The notes beneath the pieces are model-generated. The model was not told where the DNA came from. It saw only the letters and a program-made list of their open reading frames with translations, and ran no database searches. A program made the translations under genes and the position numbers. Of a stretch of DNA of 39,299 nt, positions 16,155-24,584 are shown in pieces; the first letter of the stretch is position 1, and every line of letters begins with the position of its first letter. Source of the stretch: JAIYDQ01 sp031411055 (GTDB lineage Bacteria > Planctomycetota > Planctomycetia > Pirellulales > Pirellulaceae); assembly GCA_031411055.1 (NCBI GenBank), contig JANOAI010000203.1:1-39299 (forward strand), in the 5' to 3' direction.

Positions 16155-17756
16155 CTATTTCTTTCGCGTTAAAAAATCTCCGGTTTGGCGATAGTCATCG
16201 TAAACGCGTTCGTAAACTTTTTGATTCGATCGATTGGGTTTGTAGGTTTTTGCTGCCCCCTTTTTCGGGGTCGACATGGCTCGGATGGCGGCGCGCGGGC
16301 TGGTGAATAATTCGGCGGCGAGAGCGCCGAGGATGGCGGCACCTAAGGCTGGCCCTTTCGTACTCGGGTGAACCGAAATCGATTCACCGAGCACATCGGC
16401 GTAGACTTGAACAACTAGCGGATTGTGATGGGGTAGACCGCCGGTGGCGACAAATTGATTGACGTCGACACCACCGTCGCGAAGGACCTCCACGATCCAA
16501 CGCAGCCCAAAGGCGGAACCTTCCAGCAAGGCTCGATAGAGATGTTCGGGGCGATGATGCATGCTAAGCCCGCTGAAGGAACCTCGCAGTGAACCGTCCA
16601 TCAACGGTGTTCGGCAACCATGAAACCAATCGACGCATAACAAACCGTCTGCGCCGGCGGGAATTTGAGTTGCTTCGCGACTGAGCATGTCAAAATTGGG
16701 CTGACCCGTCAGGCGTCGTAGCCAATCAAAAGCGTCGCCAACGGCGGCTTGTCCCGTTTCGTAGCCGTAGAAACCGGGCAAGATGCCGTCTTTGACAACG
16801 CCAGCCACACCAGGAATGACATGTTCCACTTCGCTGTTCAGCATATGACACGAGCTGGTGCCCATGACCATGACCAATGTTCCAGGGTCCGCTGCCCCCG
16901 CCCCGGGAACACCGGCGTGGGCATCTATGATCGCGGCGCTCACCGGCGTTCCTTCTTTCAAACCAAAGCGTTTCGCTTGGTCACGCGTCAGCCCGCCAGC
17001 GGATTGACCTGGAGCGACCAAACGCCCAGGCATTTTTTCGCGAACGACTTTGGCCAATCCCGGGTGGACGGCTTTGAGGAAAGCTTCGCTGGGATAGCCA
17101 TCCTGAGCGTTCCACATCCCTTTGTAGCCAGCCTGACAAGTCGATCGTGCAAGCGACGTAGAGTCACCGCCGACAAGTTGCCACACAAACCAATCGCCCG
17201 CTTCTAACCAGACTTCGCAAGCTTCGTAAATCTTGGGAGTCTTCTCAAGCGTCTCGAGAATCTTTGGAAAGAACCATTCCAGCCCGATCACCTTGCCGTA
17301 TCGATCGAGAAATTTTTCGTTGCGGGCTTTCGCCACTTCGTTGATGCGATCGGTTTGCGACTGGGCGCCGTGGTGTTTCCAAAGCTTCGGCCAAGCAAAT
17401 GGCTCGGCTGCGTGCTGTTTCAGAAGGCAGAGCGGTGTTCCATCAGCTTTCGTCGGCATCATTGTGCAGCTCGTAAAGTCGACTCCAATGCCAACAATAC
17501 TGTCGCCCGAGAGCTTTGCCTTTCTCAATACCGCTTTGGTTGCTTTGGCGGCCGACTCGATCCAATCGGCTGGGTGTTGAAAGGCATACTTGGGGGGCAA
17601 AGGCTTAGTCGATCCCGGTAGCGATGTCACAATCTGACCGTGCGGATAAGCGACCGAGGCGGATGCGATCTCACCTGAATCGGTGTTTGCGATCAATGCT
17701 CGGACACTTTCGGTCCCAAAATCCAAACCTAAAACCAGTTTTTTCGAAGTCTTCAT
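16155..17756 (-). CDS. araB: Ribulokinase (FGGY carbohydrate kinase)
   Basis: Phosphorylates ribulose with ATP to ribulose 5-phosphate. The 533-residue product has the FGGY N-terminal phosphate loop (LGLDFGTESVRALI), the VGIGVDFTSCTMMP segment typical of ribulokinase, a long central domain (GLEWFFPKILETL, LEAGDWFVWQL) and the C-terminal half with VMGTSSCHMLNS and FVATGGLPHHNPLVVQVYADVLG. The length and the DFTSC motif favour AraB over xylulokinase or glycerol kinase. I place the start at ATG 17756 (MKTSKKLVLG); the open frame upstream adds a non-homologous 26 residues. No araA or araD is adjacent. It is divergent from glnB across about 107 bp. Together with the 2-keto-3-deoxy-pentonate genes it suggests pentose use. 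Confidence 0.9.
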   Translation of the reverse strand: MKTSKKLVLGLDFGTESVRALIANTDSGEIASASVAYPHGQIVTSLPGSTKPLPPKYAFQHPADWIESAAKATKAVLRKAKLSGDSIVGIGVDFTSCTMMPTKADGTPLCLLKQHAAEPFAWPKLWKHHGAQSQTDRINEVAKARNEKFLDRYGKVIGLEWFFPKILETLEKTPKIYEACEVWLEAGDWFVWQLVGGDSTSLARSTCQAGYKGMWNAQDGYPSEAFLKAVHPGLAKVVREKMPGRLVAPGQSAGGLTRDQAKRFGLKEGTPVSAAIIDAHAGVPGAGAADPGTLVMVMGTSSCHMLNSEVEHVIPGVAGVVKDGILPGFYGYETGQAAVGDAFDWLRRLTGQPNFDMLSREATQIPAGADGLLCVDWFHGCRTPLMDGSLRGSFSGLSMHHRPEHLYRALLEGSAFGLRWIVEVLRDGGVDVNQFVATGGLPHHNPLVVQVYADVLGESISVHPSTKGPALGAAILGALAAELFTSPRAAIRAMSTPKKGAAKTYKPNRSNQKVYERVYDDYRQTGDFLTRKK

Positions 17757-17819
17757 GATGGGGCCATCGGGTAGGGTTGTCGGTTGCTCGTTGGGGAAGT
17801 AGAACGATATCCGAAACTT

Positions 17820-17837
17820 AACTTGATCTCTCAAGTT
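17820..17837. promoter_or_regulatory. Palindrome in the araB-glnB divergent region
   Basis: AACTTGA (17820-17826) and TCAAGTT (17831-17837) form a perfect 7-bp inverted repeat with a 4-bp TCTC spacer, midway between the divergent starts at 17756 and 17864. The size and position suit a dimeric regulator's operator for either gene. No matching regulator is encoded nearby, so the partner is unknown. Confidence 0.35.
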
Positions 17838-17863
17838 TGAACACTCAATCAGCGAGCATCGGA

Positions 17864-18202
17864 ATGAAAAAGGTCGAAGCAGTCGTTCGCCATTTTAAAT
17901 TGGAGGACGTCAAGAATGCGTTGACGGAACAAGGAATTCACGGCATGACCGTGAGTGAAGTTCGAGGTTATGGCCGTCAAAAGGGGCACACTGAAATTTA
18001 TCGCGGGACCGAGTACGCGGTCGATTTCGTCCCCAAGGTTAAAATCGAAGTTGTTTGCGCCGATGCAAACCTTCGGTTGGTCATTGATACGATCATTCAA
18101 ACGGCTCAGACGGGACAGATTGGCGACGGTAAGATTTTTGTCTATTCGCTCGATGATTCCATCCGTATCCGGACGGGTGAGACGGGCGAAGACGCGCTGT
18201 AA
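17864..18202 (+). CDS. glnB: Nitrogen regulatory protein P-II
   Basis: A 112-residue P-II signalling protein that senses ATP/ADP and 2-oxoglutarate and controls nitrogen-assimilation targets such as glutamine synthetase modification and ammonium transport. It begins MKKVEAVVRHFKLEDVKNAL. The T-loop reads GYGRQKGHTEIYRGTEY, with the uridylylation site Tyr51 exactly at the canonical position. The B-loop GQIGDGKIFV and the C-loop Arg motif (RIRTGETGEDAL) are intact. Starting at the ATG at 17864 gives the exact family length; a TTG at 17837 adds nine residues. glnD follows 10 bp downstream, so sensor and modifying enzyme are in one operon. Confidence 0.97.
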   Translation: MKKVEAVVRHFKLEDVKNALTEQGIHGMTVSEVRGYGRQKGHTEIYRGTEYAVDFVPKVKIEVVCADANLRLVIDTIIQTAQTGQIGDGKIFVYSLDDSIRIRTGETGEDAL

Positions 18203-18212
18203 GTGTCGATTC

Positions 18213-20840
18213 ATGTCATCTGTTTCTTCTTTGTTGCCCGTTGTTCTTGAAGCTCGCAGCCGATTGGCCGAATGTCGAGCTAAAGCGCGCGAACAGCATG
18301 ATTCCGGAGCGACAGGGCTGCAAGTCTGTTATCGATGGACCGACGATGTTGACAGCGTCATTCTCTCGCTCATCGATGCAGCCATTGCGGAAACGGATAA
18401 CCTTCCATCGGCGTCGAACTTTGCGTTTGTGGCCCACAGTGGATACGGACGCAAGGATTTAGCCCCGTATTCCGATGTCGATATCATGTTGCTCTTCCGG
18501 AATGCCAAGGAAGAGCAGATCGCGCCGCTGGCTCGCCGGTTCGCTCAGTTGGCTTCCGATGCGAACATCCAAGTCGGTTTTTCAATGCGAACCGTGGGGC
18601 AAGCTTTCAGTTTGTCTTGGAAAGACGCCACGATCTTTAGTGCGTTGACCGAAAGTCGACTACTTACCGGCAGTCAAGAACTGTTTGATCGATTTCAATC
18701 CTCATTTCGGACAAGTACACAACGACGTTCGCGAAAGCTGATCAAAGCGGTCTGCGACGCACGGGCTGAGGAGCGTCAAAAGTATGGCGAGACCGTTTAT
18801 CTCCTACATCCCAACGTAAAAAGAACACGCGGTTGCTTGCGTGATATTCAACTTGTTCGTTGGATCGGTTTTGCGGCCTACGGTGAAACCGATCTTGAGC
18901 AACTCCTTCAGATTGGGCACCTGACACCTGAGGATTTTAAATCCCTTCGGCAAGGCTATCAGTATTTATTGCGACTGCGCAATCAACTTCACTATGACGC
19001 CGGCCGAAGCCAAGACTCGCTCGATCGCGTTCAACAATTGAATCTCACCGCCTGGGCTGGATTTCAAGGAAAAGAAGGAGTGCTGCCGGTCGAAGAATTC
19101 ATGCAAGAATATTTTGAACGGACAAGCGAAATCATCTATAGCTCGGCGCACTTTGTCGATTCGGCTCGGGTTGGGTCGCCCATGGCGTTGGCGCTAACGC
19201 ACATGATTGCGATGCCGGTAAGCAGGGATTTTCGGGTCGGCTTGCGTGAGATTTGGGCGACCCGCGCCGGGATGAAACAGCTTGAGAATCACCCCGCCAA
19301 AGTCCTTGAGCTCATGACGTTAGCTAATCGATATAACCGCCGCATTGAACACCATACCTGGCGGGCCATTCGGCTAGCCATGTTGCGGCGTGAGCCAGCT
19401 CCGCTCGATCAAGATTCCATTCAGCGTTTCCTCGATTTGATGGAGTATTCGCCTCAGTTGGATCGCATGCTTCGCCGGCTTCACGAGCTCCGGGTGCTTG
19501 AGCAAATCATACCGGCCATGAAGCATTCTCGATATTTGCTTCAATTCAATGAGTATCACAAATACACGGTCGATGCACATTGCATCCGCAGCATTGAAAT
19601 GGCGGTCGGATTTTCAAAACAGGATTCACAACTCGGTGAGATTTATCGATCCCTGAAGAACAAACGTGTTCTCCATCTGGCGTTATTGCTACACGATCTT
19701 GGGAAAGGCTTTGTCGAGGACCATAGCGAAGTCGGCAAACGCATCGCGGAAGAAACAGGTTACCAACTTCGCTTGAGTGAAGCCGATCGGGACTTGATTG
19801 TTTTTTTAGTACATCAACATCTACTCATGGCCCATGCGGCTTTTCGATACGATCTATCAGATCAGGGGACGATCGTCAGTTTCGCGTCGCAATGCGGTTC
19901 ATTCGAGCGACTTCAGATGTTGTTTGTTATGACATGCGCGGATATCGCTGCGGTCGGTCCTGGGACATTGAATGACTGGAAGTTGAATCTTTTGATTCAA
20001 CTCTATGAAGCGACGGCCCTTCAGTTCGGTGAACAATATTCGGACGAACGCTTCGAAGAAGAGTGTCGAAAACGACGCAACAAGGTGTTAGGGCACGTTG
20101 AAAAAGAACTCGACATCGACTGGTACACGGAACAGGTCGAGTCAATTCCGGTCGGATATTTGTTTCAAGTCGAACCCGCGACTCTGGCCACCGAACTCAA
20201 ACGCCTTCACGGGCTTTCCCCTGTCAAACCGGTCGATGCATGGGGCACGTATCAACCAGAGAATAATTCTGTTCGATATACCGTGGGTGTCCGTCAAGAA
20301 TCGTTGATCGGACTTTTTCATCATGTGACGGGTGCACTGAGTAGCCAGGGATTGGAAATTCTTTCAGCGGAAATCAATACGCAGCCCGGCGAAATTGCTT
20401 GGGATCGATTTGTCGTGGAAGACCCAGACTTCGACGGCCCCCCGCCGGAACACCGTATTGAAGAAGTCTGCCGCAAAATATTGGAAGCTGTCGATCCAAA
20501 TCGCGAGACACCACCGACTTTCCGACGCGTTTGGAAATCACAGCTGAGTCCGATGAATCCTGTTAGAAACCAGCCGACCCAGGTTCGTTTCGATAACAGC
20601 ACCTCCGAACGCTTTACGATCATTTCGATCTTTGCCTACGATCGAACGGGACTCCTCTACGATATTTCAAAGGCTCTGTTTGATGCGAAACTAGTCTTAC
20701 ACTTTGCGAAGATCAGTACCCATCTCGATCAAGTTGTCGACGTGTTTTACGTTTCTGAGCTTGACGGTTCGAAAGTCAGCATCCCGACTCGGCTCTATAC
20801 CTTGCGACAAAGCTTCCTCCGTGCGGTCGAACAAGTGTAA
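18213..20840 (+). CDS. glnD: [Protein-PII] uridylyltransferase / uridylyl-removing enzyme
   Basis: Bifunctional enzyme that adds or removes UMP on Tyr51 of P-II according to glutamine level. From ATG 18213 the 875-residue protein has, in order: the nucleotidyltransferase domain with GYGRKDLAPYSDVDI (77-91, metal-binding aspartates in SDVD), a helical linker, an HD phosphohydrolase domain (LLLHDLGKGFVEDHSEVG, about 485-505) for UMP removal, and two C-terminal ACT domains (GLFHHVTGALSSQGLEILSA from about 695; RTGLLYDISKALFDAKL from about 810) for glutamine sensing. All four parts look intact. The frame stays open upstream into glnB, but that would give an overlap with no homology. Confidence 0.96.
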   Translation: MSSVSSLLPVVLEARSRLAECRAKAREQHDSGATGLQVCYRWTDDVDSVILSLIDAAIAETDNLPSASNFAFVAHSGYGRKDLAPYSDVDIMLLFRNAKEEQIAPLARRFAQLASDANIQVGFSMRTVGQAFSLSWKDATIFSALTESRLLTGSQELFDRFQSSFRTSTQRRSRKLIKAVCDARAEERQKYGETVYLLHPNVKRTRGCLRDIQLVRWIGFAAYGETDLEQLLQIGHLTPEDFKSLRQGYQYLLRLRNQLHYDAGRSQDSLDRVQQLNLTAWAGFQGKEGVLPVEEFMQEYFERTSEIIYSSAHFVDSARVGSPMALALTHMIAMPVSRDFRVGLREIWATRAGMKQLENHPAKVLELMTLANRYNRRIEHHTWRAIRLAMLRREPAPLDQDSIQRFLDLMEYSPQLDRMLRRLHELRVLEQIIPAMKHSRYLLQFNEYHKYTVDAHCIRSIEMAVGFSKQDSQLGEIYRSLKNKRVLHLALLLHDLGKGFVEDHSEVGKRIAEETGYQLRLSEADRDLIVFLVHQHLLMAHAAFRYDLSDQGTIVSFASQCGSFERLQMLFVMTCADIAAVGPGTLNDWKLNLLIQLYEATALQFGEQYSDERFEEECRKRRNKVLGHVEKELDIDWYTEQVESIPVGYLFQVEPATLATELKRLHGLSPVKPVDAWGTYQPENNSVRYTVGVRQESLIGLFHHVTGALSSQGLEILSAEINTQPGEIAWDRFVVEDPDFDGPPPEHRIEEVCRKILEAVDPNRETPPTFRRVWKSQLSPMNPVRNQPTQVRFDNSTSERFTIISIFAYDRTGLLYDISKALFDAKLVLHFAKISTHLDQVVDVFYVSELDGSKVSIPTRLYTLRQSFLRAVEQV

Positions 20841-21132
20841 GCAGGCTGAAGTATCAGGGCGAATACCGTTGCTTGCGATCGGCCTCCATTTTCCCTGATC
20901 GCTAAACTCAACCTGATCAACGCAAATGTAGCTTGGCGGAGCAATTCGGTTCTTTTTTTGCAAGCATTCGTTTGCGATCCCGATAACTGGGGCGCACACT
21001 TTATCGGTGAAAGTGGTTTCTCGAATCATCTCGCCCCGCTGCGGCTTCAACCCGCAGTTAAAGTGGCCAGAACTTGCCACGTTGAAAGGGTTTGCTCGAG
21101 AAATTTCCAAAGAAACCAAGAACCCACTTTTG
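20841..21132. other. Non-coding stretch after glnD
   Basis: About 290 bp with no supported gene. A minus-strand frame crosses it, but most of that frame is antisense to glnD. Nothing else was seen apart from an AT-rich patch near 20948-20958. Confidence 0.4.
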
Positions 21133-21183
21133 TTCTTCCGCGACTTTACCGATGGTAATGGTTATGTCGCGGAAGAATTTTTT
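21133..21183 (+). terminator. Strong hairpin plus T-run between glnD and the Cys-rich protein gene
   Basis: TTCTTCCGCGAC (21133-21144) pairs perfectly with GTCGCGGAAGAA (21166-21177), a 12-bp stem, followed by six T (21178-21183). Inside the loop TTACC and GGTAA can pair again over a 3-nt GAT loop. This is a textbook intrinsic terminator on the plus strand, about 290 bp after glnD and only 25 bp before the next start codon, so it could also act as an attenuator for that gene. Confidence 0.8.
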
Positions 21184-21208
21184 CCACTGCTATCAAGGAT
21201 GACCCACG

Positions 21209-21895
21209 ATGCGACGCACGATGCTCGCTAGCTATCTTTCCGCGCTGAGTTCACTCGTTTTCGTTGCTAGTTCTTTTGCTGGCGATGAAGCAATGATTGC
21301 GATCCCGGCTCTATCGAACGCGGACTCGGTACAGGTTGTATCCAATCCTGATGTCCAATCTGGCGTGGTGACTATAGCTGCCAACGTCCAACTGGTCTCG
21401 TCAGAAGTTCCAAGCCCTTCCGATCAGATCAGGAATAGCCCTGAATCCATCCCAGTACCACGACCCAACGTTGCGTCCGGATCGAACATCAGCTCGCCCT
21501 TTCCATATCCAGTTGCTCCTGGTCCTTCGTTCGGCATGTCGTCGATGCTTCGCTACATGAATTGCGACCCGCATTCCTGTCCAAATATTTGGCAGGGGTA
21601 CGACGCACAGCGGGCCGCTGAACTGGCACGTAAGTGTACCCCGCCAAGTAGCGGGTGTGGGCGGGGTTGCAGTTGTGGGGGATTGTGCAACGGCGGATGC
21701 CAATTAATGCCCGCTCCTGACTGCACAAGTTGCCAACGTCCGGTAAATCGCTATCGGCAAACTCCCGTTAAGCCTAGTTCCGGCTGCACGTCTTGTGACG
21801 CTGCTGGTGCCAGCGCCACGGGCTGCAGTGCATGCCAAGCCAAGGCATCGCCTACGGTAGTACCGATGTCTGCACCTGCACAGCCAGCACTTTAG
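21209..21895 (+). CDS. Secreted cysteine-rich protein of unknown function
   Basis: A 228-residue protein with a signal peptide (MRRTMLAS, hydrophobic core to about residue 22, cleavage near SSFA-GDE). The mature N-terminal half is Ser/Pro/Val-rich and low in structure. The C-terminal half holds about 17 cysteines in CxC, CxxC and CGxxC spacings (for example CGRGCSCGGLCNGGC, CTSCQRP, CTSCDAAG, CSACQAK). Such spacing suggests metal binding or extensive disulfides in an exported protein; the family is not recognised. A good AAGGA site lies 9 bp before the ATG at 21209. The gene sits directly behind a terminator-like hairpin, with a long hairpin also downstream. Confidence 0.7.
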   Translation: MRRTMLASYLSALSSLVFVASSFAGDEAMIAIPALSNADSVQVVSNPDVQSGVVTIAANVQLVSSEVPSPSDQIRNSPESIPVPRPNVASGSNISSPFPYPVAPGPSFGMSSMLRYMNCDPHSCPNIWQGYDAQRAAELARKCTPPSSGCGRGCSCGGLCNGGCQLMPAPDCTSCQRPVNRYRQTPVKPSSGCTSCDAAGASATGCSACQAKASPTVVPMSAPAQPAL

Positions 21896-21961
21896 AAGAG
21901 CAACGTGCATGCGCGTGGATGATCTATCAGGAGCCTAACTGGGTGGCGCCAGGGTTGGATC

Positions 21962-22021
21962 AGCCGAACGGCGTTAGCCGCGGTTCTTGCACTGAAAACC
22001 GTGGCTAACGCCAAAACGGCT
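21962..22021. repeat. Long imperfect palindrome downstream of the Cys-rich gene
   Basis: GGCGTTAGCCGCGGTT (21970-21985) pairs with AACCGTGGCTAACGCC (21997-22012) with a single G-T wobble and an 11-nt loop. Outer arms AGCCG (21962-21966) and CGGCT (22017-22021) extend it. No T-run follows, so it is more like a REP-type element than a classical terminator, though it may protect or end the mRNA of the upstream gene. Confidence 0.65.
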
Positions 22022-22099
22022 AATGGTTTCGCAAGCTTCGCGAATCATTGACAACCTCTGATTTTCCTCGACAAGTCGATGCAAATACCTTGCTAGACT

Positions 22100-22275
22100 T
22101 TTCGGATTGTCAGGCATGTAACTACGGTTTCCCGATTCGCTCTATCTGCAAGCTCTCTCGTTCCGATAGTAATAAAACCACGGATTGGGAGGGGAACCTG
22201 GCGAATCTTCAGCGCCTGTTCCTGCGACATGTGGGGTCATGGCATGACGATGGAGCGGCATGCCATGACCTTTTT
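22100..22275 (+). ncRNA. Candidate small structured RNA ending in a terminator
   Basis: In the 488-bp gap between the Cys-rich gene and the leftward recombinase gene, an extended -10-like TGCTAGACT (22091-22099) precedes about 170 bp with no open frame of note. This carries a hairpin GGAAC-CT-GGCG / CGCC-T-GTTCC (22193-22222), then a second perfect hairpin with a T-run (22235-22275). Two stable stems followed by a terminator are typical of a small RNA. No known RNA family (SRP, 6S, tmRNA, RNase P, common riboswitches) was recognised. The -35 is weak. It could equally be the 3' UTR of the Cys-rich gene. Confidence 0.3.
22235..22275 (+). terminator. Perfect 12-bp hairpin with T-run
   Basis: GGTCATGGCATG (22235-22246) pairs perfectly with CATGCCATGACC (22259-22270) over a 12-nt loop and is followed by TTTTT. 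It is a good intrinsic terminator for plus-strand transcription. Because no coding gene ends within 330 bp upstream, it implies either a long 3' UTR or an independent transcript. Confidence 0.75.
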
Positions 22276-22383
22276 CGTTGAAGGACCAAGGCAGAATATC
22301 GGTCCGCTTCGGTTATGCGATGAGAGCGGCGGCCTTAGCCGATCGAGCAAATCGATTGAAATGATCGACTCTCAACGGTCACG

Positions 22384-23337
22384 CTACGCCCGTGGATGGA
22401 ATTGTTGATGGACCTTCTTGAGTCGCGAATGATCCACTTGCGTGTAGATCTGCGTGGTTTGAATACTCGCATGACCAAGCATTTCTTGAATAACGCGAAG
22501 GTCGGCTCCACCGGCTAACAGATGCGTGGCAAAAGAATGTCGAAGCGTATGAGGTGAAACCTCAGGATCAATCCCAGCTCGCAATGCGTATCGCTTTATC
22601 AGTTCCCAGATCGCTTCGCGCCGCAAGCGACGGCCTGATCGTGAAAGGACAACCCAGGGAGCCGACAAGATATCTCGACCTCTCGCTAACGCGGGTCGCA
22701 TTTCTTCGAAATATTTTTTGAGGGTTGCAATGGAGCGTTGGCCGAGCGGAACCATGCGTTGCTTGCTCCCCTTACCTTCGGCCAGACAATAGCCATCATC
22801 GAGGTGCAAGTTATTGAGCATCATGTTGCTGACTTCACTCACACGGCAACCGGTCGCATACATGAGTTCCAAAATGGCTCGATCGCGAAGCCATAGTGCA
22901 TCCCAACGTTCGGGGGCAGTTAAGAATTTGTCGATCGACGATGTCGATAAAACCTTGGGGATGCGTTGCCACATTTTTTGGGTCGCGAGAAGTTCTGCCG
23001 GGTTATTGCTAACTGCTCCTTCAAGCTGCAAGAACTTGTAGAACATCCGGACCGCGACGATATGACGAGAAATACTCGAGGGTGCTAGATTCAATTCTTT
23101 CAGAAAGCCGATGAATCCCGAAAGTTCGCGGATCCCCAGTTTGGTCGGTGATCGCCCGTCCAACCAGCTAGACATATGGACTAAGTCTCGACGATACGCT
23201 TGGACCGTATTTTCAGCTAAATGGCATTCGCTACGGAGATAAGTCGCATATCGTTCGACCCACCCGGCCATCGTTTCCGCCGGTTGACGAGCTTCGATTG
23301 CGACTTCTCGAAGCTTCTTAAGTTTACTAACGGCCAT
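22384..23337 (-). CDS. Tyrosine recombinase, XerC/XerD type
   Basis: A 317-residue site-specific recombinase with the SAM-like N-terminal core-binding domain (about 25-110: RYATYLRSECHLAENTVQAYRRDL split around Tyr48) and the catalytic domain. All active residues are present: Arg165 in ATGCRVSEV, Lys189 in GKGSKQR, His263 and Arg266 in SPHTLRHSFATHLL, His289 in MLGHASIQTTQIY and nucleophile Tyr298. Length and the very Xer-like GADLRVIQEMLGHASI segment favour a chromosomal dimer-resolution Xer protein over a phage or integron integrase, and no attachment site or mobile element is adjacent. The N-terminus has about 20 extra residues. Whether it is XerC or XerD cannot be settled from sequence reading. 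It is divergent from galE. Confidence 0.88.
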   Translation of the reverse strand: MAVSKLKKLREVAIEARQPAETMAGWVERYATYLRSECHLAENTVQAYRRDLVHMSSWLDGRSPTKLGIRELSGFIGFLKELNLAPSSISRHIVAVRMFYKFLQLEGAVSNNPAELLATQKMWQRIPKVLSTSSIDKFLTAPERWDALWLRDRAILELMYATGCRVSEVSNMMLNNLHLDDGYCLAEGKGSKQRMVPLGQRSIATLKKYFEEMRPALARGRDILSAPWVVLSRSGRRLRREAIWELIKRYALRAGIDPEVSPHTLRHSFATHLLAGGADLRVIQEMLGHASIQTTQIYTQVDHSRLKKVHQQFHPRA

Positions 23338-23431
23338 TGGTTATTCTGCGACGCTTGTAAGGGGCTGGGCAAAGAGGCGAAAATCGGTCAAATTGAGCCC
23401 GAGGAATTGTTTCCACTGAGGTTGACATTGC

Positions 23432-24415
23432 ATGAAAATTTTGGTCGTCGGCGGAGCTGGCTACGTTGGCTCACATACCGTTCGTTTGCTGCAGGCCGCG
23501 GGGCATGAAGTCTGGGTCTATGACAATCTTTCCCGAGGGCATCGTCAAGCAGTGCCTGCAGGGATGTTAATCGAGGGAAATATCTCGGATCGTCCGTTGC
23601 TCATGCAGGTCTTGCGGGACAAAGAGATCGAAGCGGTTATGCACTTTGCGGCCTATGCGCTGGTCAACGAATCGGTGCAGCATCCAGCTATCTATTATCA
23701 AAACAACATTTCAGCCACGTTGGACCTACTCGAATGCATGCGTCAATCGGGTGTTTGGCGATTCGTTTTTTCCAGCACGACAGCAACCTACGGCCAGCCG
23801 GAGCAAATCCCGATTGCTGAATCGACGCCACAGCATCCAATCAATCCCTACGGTTTCACCAAGTTAGTCATCGAACACGCCCTCACCGACTACGCTCATG
23901 CCTATGGCTTTGGCGTTGCAGCCCTTCGCTATTTCAACGCAGCGGGTGCGGCGGAAGATGGATCGATCGGTGAAGACCACGATCCTGAATCGCATATTAT
24001 TCCGATTGTTCTCCAAGTTGCTCTCGGTCAACGCGATTCGATTGCCGTCTACGGCAATGACTATCCAACTCCAGATGGGACGTGTGTGCGCGACTATATC
24101 CACGTCAACGATCTCGGATCAGCTCATCTGAAGGCAATGAATCTTTTGCAACCAGGTTCCAATCTGCAGATGAATCTCGGGACAGGCCACGGAACAAGTG
24201 TCATGGAAGTGATCCAAGCCTGCCGTAACGTGACTGGGCATCCAATCCCGACCAAGATTGCCGACCGTCGCGCTGGCGATCCAGCTTGTTTGATTGCGGA
24301 TTCGACATTGGCTCAAAAAACCTTGAATTGGACCCCCCAATTCCCCACGATTCTTCCAATCATCGAAACCGCCTGGAAATGGCACCAAAGCCACCCCAAG
24401 GGCTACCAGACTTAA
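23432..24415 (+). CDS. galE: UDP-glucose 4-epimerase
   Basis: Interconverts UDP-glucose and UDP-galactose. This 327-residue extended short-chain dehydrogenase starts MKILVVGGAGYVGSHTVRLL (NAD-binding GxxGxxG). The Ser/Thr of FSSTTATYGQP and the YGFTK pair (Tyr-x-x-x-Lys) complete the catalytic set. ALRYFNAAGA, GTCVRDYIHVNDL and GTGHGTSVMEV are all diagnostic GalE segments. The product is slightly short at the C-terminus but complete. It serves galactose metabolism and cell-surface polysaccharide synthesis. It appears monocistronic. Confidence 0.95.
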   Translation: MKILVVGGAGYVGSHTVRLLQAAGHEVWVYDNLSRGHRQAVPAGMLIEGNISDRPLLMQVLRDKEIEAVMHFAAYALVNESVQHPAIYYQNNISATLDLLECMRQSGVWRFVFSSTTATYGQPEQIPIAESTPQHPINPYGFTKLVIEHALTDYAHAYGFGVAALRYFNAAGAAEDGSIGEDHDPESHIIPIVLQVALGQRDSIAVYGNDYPTPDGTCVRDYIHVNDLGSAHLKAMNLLQPGSNLQMNLGTGHGTSVMEVIQACRNVTGHPIPTKIADRRAGDPACLIADSTLAQKTLNWTPQFPTILPIIETAWKWHQSHPKGYQT

Positions 24416-24466
24416 CCAAGCGTTTCACGGCGTTCGAACTACTGGGCTTCGAAGCTGGCGAGGACA
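24414..24466 (-). pseudogene. Possible remnant resembling the C-terminal end of the GH3-like gene
   Basis: Directly after galE, the minus strand reads LASFEAQ-stop-FERRETLG, similar to the GH3-like protein's AAFETQQLERGQTLG encoded at 25985-26031. The DNA matches at about three quarters of positions, including a run of 12 identical bases at the lower-coordinate end. Most mismatches are transitions in third codon positions, as expected for related coding sequence. The in-frame stop and the lack of a longer homologous frame suggest a decayed fragment or a mobile scrap. The two copies bracket the two Uma2 genes. Confidence 0.3.
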
Positions 24467-24584
24467 ATCCCGTGGCGTTGAGAAAGAAGAAGCTCTTCAA
24501 ATCCGTCTTTCGCTCGATTTGATTTCAGGTGCGTTGTACAATCGGGGATGTGTCTCGAACGTTCAACGCTTTAGTCGTAATATT

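Noticed and set aside
17955..18212. Upstream extension of glnD
   Set aside because: This part lies inside glnB in another frame and has no GlnD homology; the ATG at 18213 fits.
20697..21119. 140-codon minus-strand frame after glnD
   Set aside because: A large part is antisense to the second ACT domain of glnD, and the remainder has no recognisable motif.
22384..23337. Phage or island integrase with an attachment site
   Set aside because: The sequence is Xer-like, there is no adjacent tRNA or repeat pair, and the neighbours are housekeeping genes.
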